A stretch of DNA of 64,000 bases from Amnibacterium endophyticum (lineage in GTDB: Bacteria > Actinomycetota > Actinomycetes > Actinomycetales > Microbacteriaceae). The position numbers and the translations under genes were made by a program. The notes under the pieces are model-generated. The model searched no databases, was not told the origin of the DNA, and worked only from the letters and a program-made list of their open reading frames with translations. Position 1 is the stretch's first letter. The number at the start of each line of letters is the position of its first letter. The stretch spans positions 124,001-188,000 of the forward strand of contig NZ_JBHUEA010000003.1 in NCBI RefSeq assembly GCF_042680685.1. Reading direction: 5' to 3'. This document shows positions 60,574-64,000 of this stretch, piece by piece.

Positions 60574-62001
60574 GTGTTCATCGGCATCGACCTCGCCTGG
60601 GGGCCGAACGGCCGCACCGGGCTCGCGGAGGTCGGCGAGGACGGCCGGCTGCTCGACTCGACGAGCGTCCGGACGGACGACGAGATCGCCGTGTGGCTCG
60701 AGGGGCGGCGACCTGCGGTAGTGGCGATCGACGCGCCGCTCGTGGTGCCGAACGAGCGCGGCTCGCGCCTCGGGGAGCAGCAGCTGGGCGCGGTGTTCGC
60801 GAGGTTCCACGCAGGGGCGCACCCGACCAACCGCGGCACCCTGTACATGGATGCTCCTCGCGGCATGCGGCTCGCGCAGCGCTTCGGCTGGTCCGTGGAT
60901 CCCGCGCACCGCGGCAGCCCGGCTGCGCCGACCGCGCTGGAGGTCTACCCCCACCCGGGCATGGTCGGGCTGTTCCGGCTCGGGCGGGTGATCCCGTACA
61001 AGAAGGGCGCGGTCGACGGGCGGCGTCGAGCGTTCGCGCTGCTGCTCGACCTGATCGAGGGCCTGGAGCCGCTGCGGGTGGCCCGGTCGCCGGCGTGGGC
61101 CTCGATCCGAGCGCGCTTCGCCGAGGCGCGGCGTCCCGTCGACCTCGACCGGCTGGAGGACGAGGTCGACGCGGTGTTCTGCGCGCACCTCGCCTGGCTC
61201 TGGGCGAGCACCCCCGGCGCGCTCCGGGTGTACGGCGACCTGGAGCACGGCTACGTCGTCGCCCCGCCGCCGCCCACGCATTCGCCGGGCCCGCTGGCGG
61301 CGCTCGCGGATCCGCAGAACTCGCCCGACACGCCGCCCCTCGAGCCCGATCCTCGGCGCGCCGAGGAGGAATTGCGGATCCGCGAGACCGAGGGGGAGCC
61401 GCAGCTCGAGGTCGGGGTCGGGCCGCACCCGCTGCCGTGGCCCGAGGACGACCGGTACGACCCCGAGCTGCTGCGGGACGGGGACCGCCGCAACGTCGTC
61501 GACCGCTACCGGTACTGGCGCCGCGAGGCGATCGTCGCGGACCTCGACACCCGCCGGCACCCGTTCGCGGTCGCGATCGAGAACTGGCAGCACGACGCGA
61601 ACATCGGCTCTATCGTGCGGAGCGCGAACGCCTTCCTCGCCGACAGCGTCCACATCGTGGGTCGCAGGCGCTGGAACCGGCGGGGCGCCATGGTGACCGA
61701 CCGCTACCAGCGGGTCGTGCACCACGACGACGTCCCCGGCCTCCTCGCCTGGGCGCGGGAGGCCGGGATGACGGTCGTCGCGGTCGACAACGTGGCGGGC
61801 TCCGTGCCCGTCGAGAGGTACCCGATGCCGGAGCGCTGCCTGCTCGTGTTCGGGCAGGAGGGCCCGGGGTTGAGCGCGGAGGCGCTCGCCGCCGCCGACG
61901 CGGTGGTCGAGATCCCGCAGTACGGCTCGACCCGCTCCATCAACGCGGCCGCGGCGGCCGCGGTCGTGATGCACGAGTGGATCCGTCGCTGGGGGCGGTA
62001 G
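60574..62001 (+). CDS. DUF429 (RNase H-like) - SPOUT rRNA/tRNA methyltransferase fusion
   Basis: Protein of 475 residues. Residues 1 to about 238 match DUF429, a predicted RNase H-fold nuclease, with GIDLAWG, VAIDAPLVVPNERG and EDEVDAVFCAHLAW giving the acidic residues. Residues about 290-475 are a TrmH/SpoU 2'-O-methyltransferase with the three knot motifs NIGSIVRSANAFL, LLVFGQEGPGLS and YGSTRSINAAAAAAVVMHEW. The linker (residues 244-271) is encoded by an 84-base segment bounded by a 14-bp inverted repeat. No good internal start (ATG/GTG with RBS) is seen for the methyltransferase. TAGCCT, six bases and GTG fit a leaderless start. Confidence 0.88.
   Translation: MFIGIDLAWGPNGRTGLAEVGEDGRLLDSTSVRTDDEIAVWLEGRRPAVVAIDAPLVVPNERGSRLGEQQLGAVFARFHAGAHPTNRGTLYMDAPRGMRLAQRFGWSVDPAHRGSPAAPTALEVYPHPGMVGLFRLGRVIPYKKGAVDGRRRAFALLLDLIEGLEPLRVARSPAWASIRARFAEARRPVDLDRLEDEVDAVFCAHLAWLWASTPGALRVYGDLEHGYVVAPPPPTHSPGPLAALADPQNSPDTPPLEPDPRRAEEELRIRETEGEPQLEVGVGPHPLPWPEDDRYDPELLRDGDRRNVVDRYRYWRREAIVADLDTRRHPFAVAIENWQHDANIGSIVRSANAFLADSVHIVGRRRWNRRGAMVTDRYQRVVHHDDVPGLLAWAREAGMTVVAVDNVAGSVPVERYPMPERCLLVFGQEGPGLSAEALAAADAVVEIPQYGSTRSINAAAAAAVVMHEWIRRWGR
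61303..61386. repeat. Inverted repeat, family C copy 2, inside a coding region
   Basis: CTCGCGGATCCGCA (61303-61316) pairs with TGCGGATCCGCGAG (61373-61386). Between them lies the 16-base palindrome CCTCGGCGCGCCGAGG (61351-61366). The whole is 84 bases, exactly 28 codons, and starts on a codon boundary. The 16 bases 61374-61389 equal the reverse complement of 29180-29195. Confidence 0.75.
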
Positions 62002-62017
62002 ATCCGCCGCTGGCCGG

Positions 62018-62107
62018 GGTGGTCTCGAGGCTCGCTGCGCTCGCACCTCGACCAGCGGTGCGACCCCCCCGTCGGTCGAGGTGCGACGGAGGAGCCTCGA
62101 GACCACC
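62018..62107. repeat. Palindromic intergenic repeat, family B copy 4 (longest)
   Basis: Outer arms GGTGGTCTCGAGGCTC (62018-62033) and GAGCCTCGAGACCACC (62092-62107) pair over 16 bp. Inner arms GCACCTCGACC (62043-62053) and GGTCGAGGTGC (62074-62084) pair over 11 bp. It lies between convergent genes and probably terminates both. Confidence 0.85.
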
Positions 62108-62118
62108 CGCGCGAAGCC

Positions 62119-62406
62119 TCAGCGCTTCGCGGGGCGGTTGGCGCGGAGCACCTCCAGCCGGGTGCGGTACTCGACCTCGTCGATCTCGCCCTGCGCGAAG
62201 CGCTCCGACAGCGTCGCCTCGGGGGAGCGGTGCGGGCCGGCCGCAGGTCCCCCGTACTCCGCCCAGCGGCGGCGGCGCGAGCGGCTGAAGAGGATCGCCA
62301 GCACGACGATCACCGCGAGCCAGAGCAGCGGGATCAGGAAGAAGAAGGGGAACGGGCCGGGGCCGGGGCCGTAGTGCCAGGGCGCGGTCGCAAGTGCGGT
62401 GAGCAT
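62119..62406 (-). CDS. SHOCT-domain small membrane protein
   Basis: Protein of 95 residues. One membrane helix (about residues 18-42, FPFFFLIPLLWLAVIVVLAI) is followed by a basic stretch and the SHOCT domain TLSERFAQGEIDEVEYRTRLEVL. A GGAGG lies six bases before the ATG at 62406. Function unknown; it sits next to a two-component system. Confidence 0.82.
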   Translation of the reverse strand: MLTALATAPWHYGPGPGPFPFFFLIPLLWLAVIVVLAILFSRSRRRRWAEYGGPAAGPHRSPEATLSERFAQGEIDEVEYRTRLEVLRANRPAKR

Positions 62407-62495
62407 GGTGCCTCCATCGGTGGATCGGGTCCGGGTCGGACCGTGGCTCCACACTCCGCCGATGCGGCCCGCGGCGCGTCCGTCGACGGGATGCA

Positions 62496-62525
62496 CCTGC
62501 GCTGCTCCCGGCGGAGCAGCGCAGG
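62496..62525 (-). terminator. Hairpin terminator of the two-component operon
   Basis: CCTGCGCTGCTCC (62496-62508) and GGAGCAGCGCAGG (62513-62525) form a perfect 13-bp stem with a CGGC tetraloop, 12 bases after the response regulator stop on the minus strand. Confidence 0.8.
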
Positions 62526-62537
62526 CGCCGAGGAGGG

Positions 62538-63203
62538 CTACTCCTGCCAGCCGGGTGCCACCAGGCCGGTCTCGTAGGCGGTGACCACCAGCTGCACGCG
62601 GTCGCGGGCGCCGAGCTTGCCCATCACACGCGACACGTGCGTCTTCGCCGTCAGCGGGCTGAGGAAGAGCCGCGCCGCGATCTCCTCGTTCGTCAGCCCG
62701 CGGCCGACCAGCTCGAGGACCTCGCGCTCGCGCTCCGTCAGCACGGCCAGCCGCTCGGGCTGCTCCGTGCGCTTCAGGCCCCGCGACACCCGCTCGAGCA
62801 GGCGGCGGGTGGGGCCGGGGCTCAGCAGCGCGTCGCCCTCCGCGGCGACCCGCACGGCCCGGATCAGCTCGGCGGGGTCGGTGTCCTTCACGAGGAAGCC
62901 GCTCGCCCCCGCCCGCACGGCCTCGGCGACGTACTCGTCCAGCTCGAACGTCGTGACCACGACGACGTGCACGTGCTCGAGGCCCGCCGTGCCGACGATC
63001 CGCTCCGTCGCCCACAGCCCGTCGCCGTCGGGCATGCGGATGTCCATCAGCAGCACGTCCGGGCGCAGCCGCTGCGCCGCGGCGACCGCGTCCCGGCCGG
63101 TCGCGGCCTCGCCGACGACCTCGATCCCCTCCTGCGCGTCGAGCAGCGCCCGGAAGCCGCCGCGCACCAGCGCCTGGTCGTCGGCCAGCAGCACGCGGAT
63201 CAT
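62538..63203 (-). CDS. NarL/FixJ-family response regulator
   Basis: Regulator of 221 residues. The receiver has LLADDQALVRGGF, phospho-Asp in DVLLMDIRMPDGDG and Lys in GFLVKDTDPAELI. The LuxR-type helix-turn-helix is LTEREREVLELVGRGLTNEE and following. The ATG overlaps the stop of the sensor kinase gene. Target genes unknown. Confidence 0.93.
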   Translation of the reverse strand: MIRVLLADDQALVRGGFRALLDAQEGIEVVGEAATGRDAVAAAQRLRPDVLLMDIRMPDGDGLWATERIVGTAGLEHVHVVVVTTFELDEYVAEAVRAGASGFLVKDTDPAELIRAVRVAAEGDALLSPGPTRRLLERVSRGLKRTEQPERLAVLTEREREVLELVGRGLTNEEIAARLFLSPLTAKTHVSRVMGKLGARDRVQLVVTAYETGLVAPGWQE

Positions 63204-64000
63204 CGGGGCTCCTCGGTCGGGATGCGGGCGACGACCTGCAGGCCGTCGTCGTGGACGCGCACGTCGAGCGTGCCGCCGAGCTGGGCGGCGCGCTCCCGCA
63301 TGCCGGTCATGCCGTTGCCGGCATGCGGTTCGTCGGGCCGGTGGCCGGAGCGCCGGTCGCGCACCTCGGCGACGACCGCGCCCGGCTCCTCGCGCAGCGC
63401 GACCGCGATCGAGGCGCCGGGAGCGTGGCGTCGCGCGTTGGTGAGCGACTCCTGCACGATCCGGTACAGCGCGAGCTGGACCGGCTGCGGCAGCGGCCGG
63501 GTCAGCCCGTCCTCGACCTCGACGCGCGCGCCGTCGCGGCGCAGGCCGTCCAGCAGGGCGGGGAGGGCGGCGAGACCGGGCTCCGGCGCGAGCGGCGCGC
63601 GCTCGTCCCCGCGCAGCACGCCGAGCACGCCCCGCACCTCGTCGAGCGCGGAGCGGCTGGCGTCCCGGATCGCGGTCAGCGCCTCGGTCGCGGCGGCGGG
63701 CCGGTCGTCCGCGAGGTGCAGCCCCACGCCCGCCTGCACCGAGATGGAGGAGAGGGAGTGCGCGAGCACGTCGTGCAGCTCGCGGGCGATGCGCACCCGC
63801 TCCTGCTCCACCGCGATCCTCTGCCGGTCGGCGGCGCGCCGCCGCTCCTCCTCGACGCGGCGCCGGCGGGCGCTCCGGAACGAGCCCGCGCCGAAGGCGA
63901 GCACGAGCAGGAAGGCGGAGCCGAGCGCCCGCCCCCAGACGGCCGGGGACGAGGTGACGAGCAGCAGCGTCAGCGGCACGAGCACGACCGCGGCGACCAC
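63200..64000 (-). CDS. Sensor histidine kinase, NarX/DesK-like (5' end outside window)
   Basis: Partner of the response regulator; about 266 residues visible, and the N-terminal membrane part is cut by the window edge. The HisKA_3 box is RIARELHDVLAHSLSSISVQ with the phosphorylated His, and the ATPase part has YRIVQESLTNARRHAPG (N box) and GNGMTGMRERAAQLGG (G box). Two hydrophobic stretches remain before it. Confidence 0.93.
   Translation of the reverse strand: MVAAVVLVPLTLLLVTSSPAVWGRALGSAFLLVLAFGAGSFRSARRRRVEEERRRAADRQRIAVEQERVRIARELHDVLAHSLSSISVQAGVGLHLADDRPAAATEALTAIRDASRSALDEVRGVLGVLRGDERAPLAPEPGLAALPALLDGLRRDGARVEVEDGLTRPLPQPVQLALYRIVQESLTNARRHAPGASIAVALREEPGAVVAEVRDRRSGHRPDEPHAGNGMTGMRERAAQLGGTLDVRVHDDGLQVVARIPTEEPR

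Noticed and set aside
1..64000. CRISPR arrays, insertion sequences, prophage or plasmid genes
   Set aside because: No regularly spaced repeats, transposase, integrase or phage structural genes were seen anywhere in the window.

Overview
The window is high-GC actinobacterial DNA that reads best as chromosome of a yellow or orange pigmented member of the Microbacteriaceae (Curtobacterium/Clavibacter/Rathayibacter-like). The reasons are the extreme third-position GC, many GTG starts and overlapping stop/start codons, a CrtB-CrtI-CrtYe-CrtYf-CrtEb cluster of the C50 carotenoid type, a ClpB without its N domain, and frequent leaderless promoters. No phage, plasmid, IS element or CRISPR array is visible. 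The first gene (zinc-binding protein) and the last gene (sensor kinase) are cut by the window edges.

Layout. 1-4.1 kb: zinc uptake ABC operon with its Fur/Zur-family regulator, followed by a cluster for cysteine-poor L28, L33 and S14 and by HU. 4.2-9.7 kb: a CopD-CtaG fusion, a PIF1/RecD-like helicase, small membrane proteins and a methyltransferase; then tRNA-Gly(CCC) and dcd. 10.5-15.1 kb: idi diverging from the carotenoid operon, which lacks crtE and starts with a short leader ORF. 15.1-18.1 kb: DUF427 protein, an MFS exporter and a rhomboid-fold protein without the catalytic serine. 18.2-24.8 kb: the heat-shock block dnaK-grpE-dnaJ-hspR-clpB, with HAIR-like HspR boxes before dnaK and before clpB. 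24.8-27.7 kb: nitroreductase and the folate operon folP-folBK-folE. 27.8-37.5 kb: housekeeping and hypothetical genes (aldolase, retropepsin-like lipoprotein, MMPL transporter, DUF6421, DUF222/HNH, AEC carrier). 37.5-47.1 kb: CLC channel, shikimate-dehydrogenase-like enzyme, LMW phosphatase, exonuclease III, esterase, pyrE, asparaginase and two glycosyltransferases.

47.3-54.0 kb is the most coherent accessory unit. A ROK repressor diverges from a Frc/Rbs-type sugar ABC transporter, two sugar 3-epimerase-like enzymes and an FrcK-like kinase, most of them joined by overlapping codons. The shared promoter (TTGACA-N17-TACTTT) is covered by two inverted repeats. A rare ketohexose route (uptake, epimerisation, phosphorylation) is the natural inference. 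54-64 kb holds acetyltransferase, flavin reductase, Pmp3, a HAD phosphatase, acyltransferase, cardiolipin synthase, quinone reductase, an unusual DUF429-SPOUT fusion and a two-component system.

Across the window there are at least three families of intergenic palindromic repeats, several between convergent genes where they probably act as bidirectional terminators. One repeat-like inverted repeat lies in frame inside the DUF429-SPOUT gene, exactly in the linker between its two domains. A second genome-wide pattern is a TANNNT-type -10 box followed by six bases and then the start codon, seen at about ten genes; these look leaderless.
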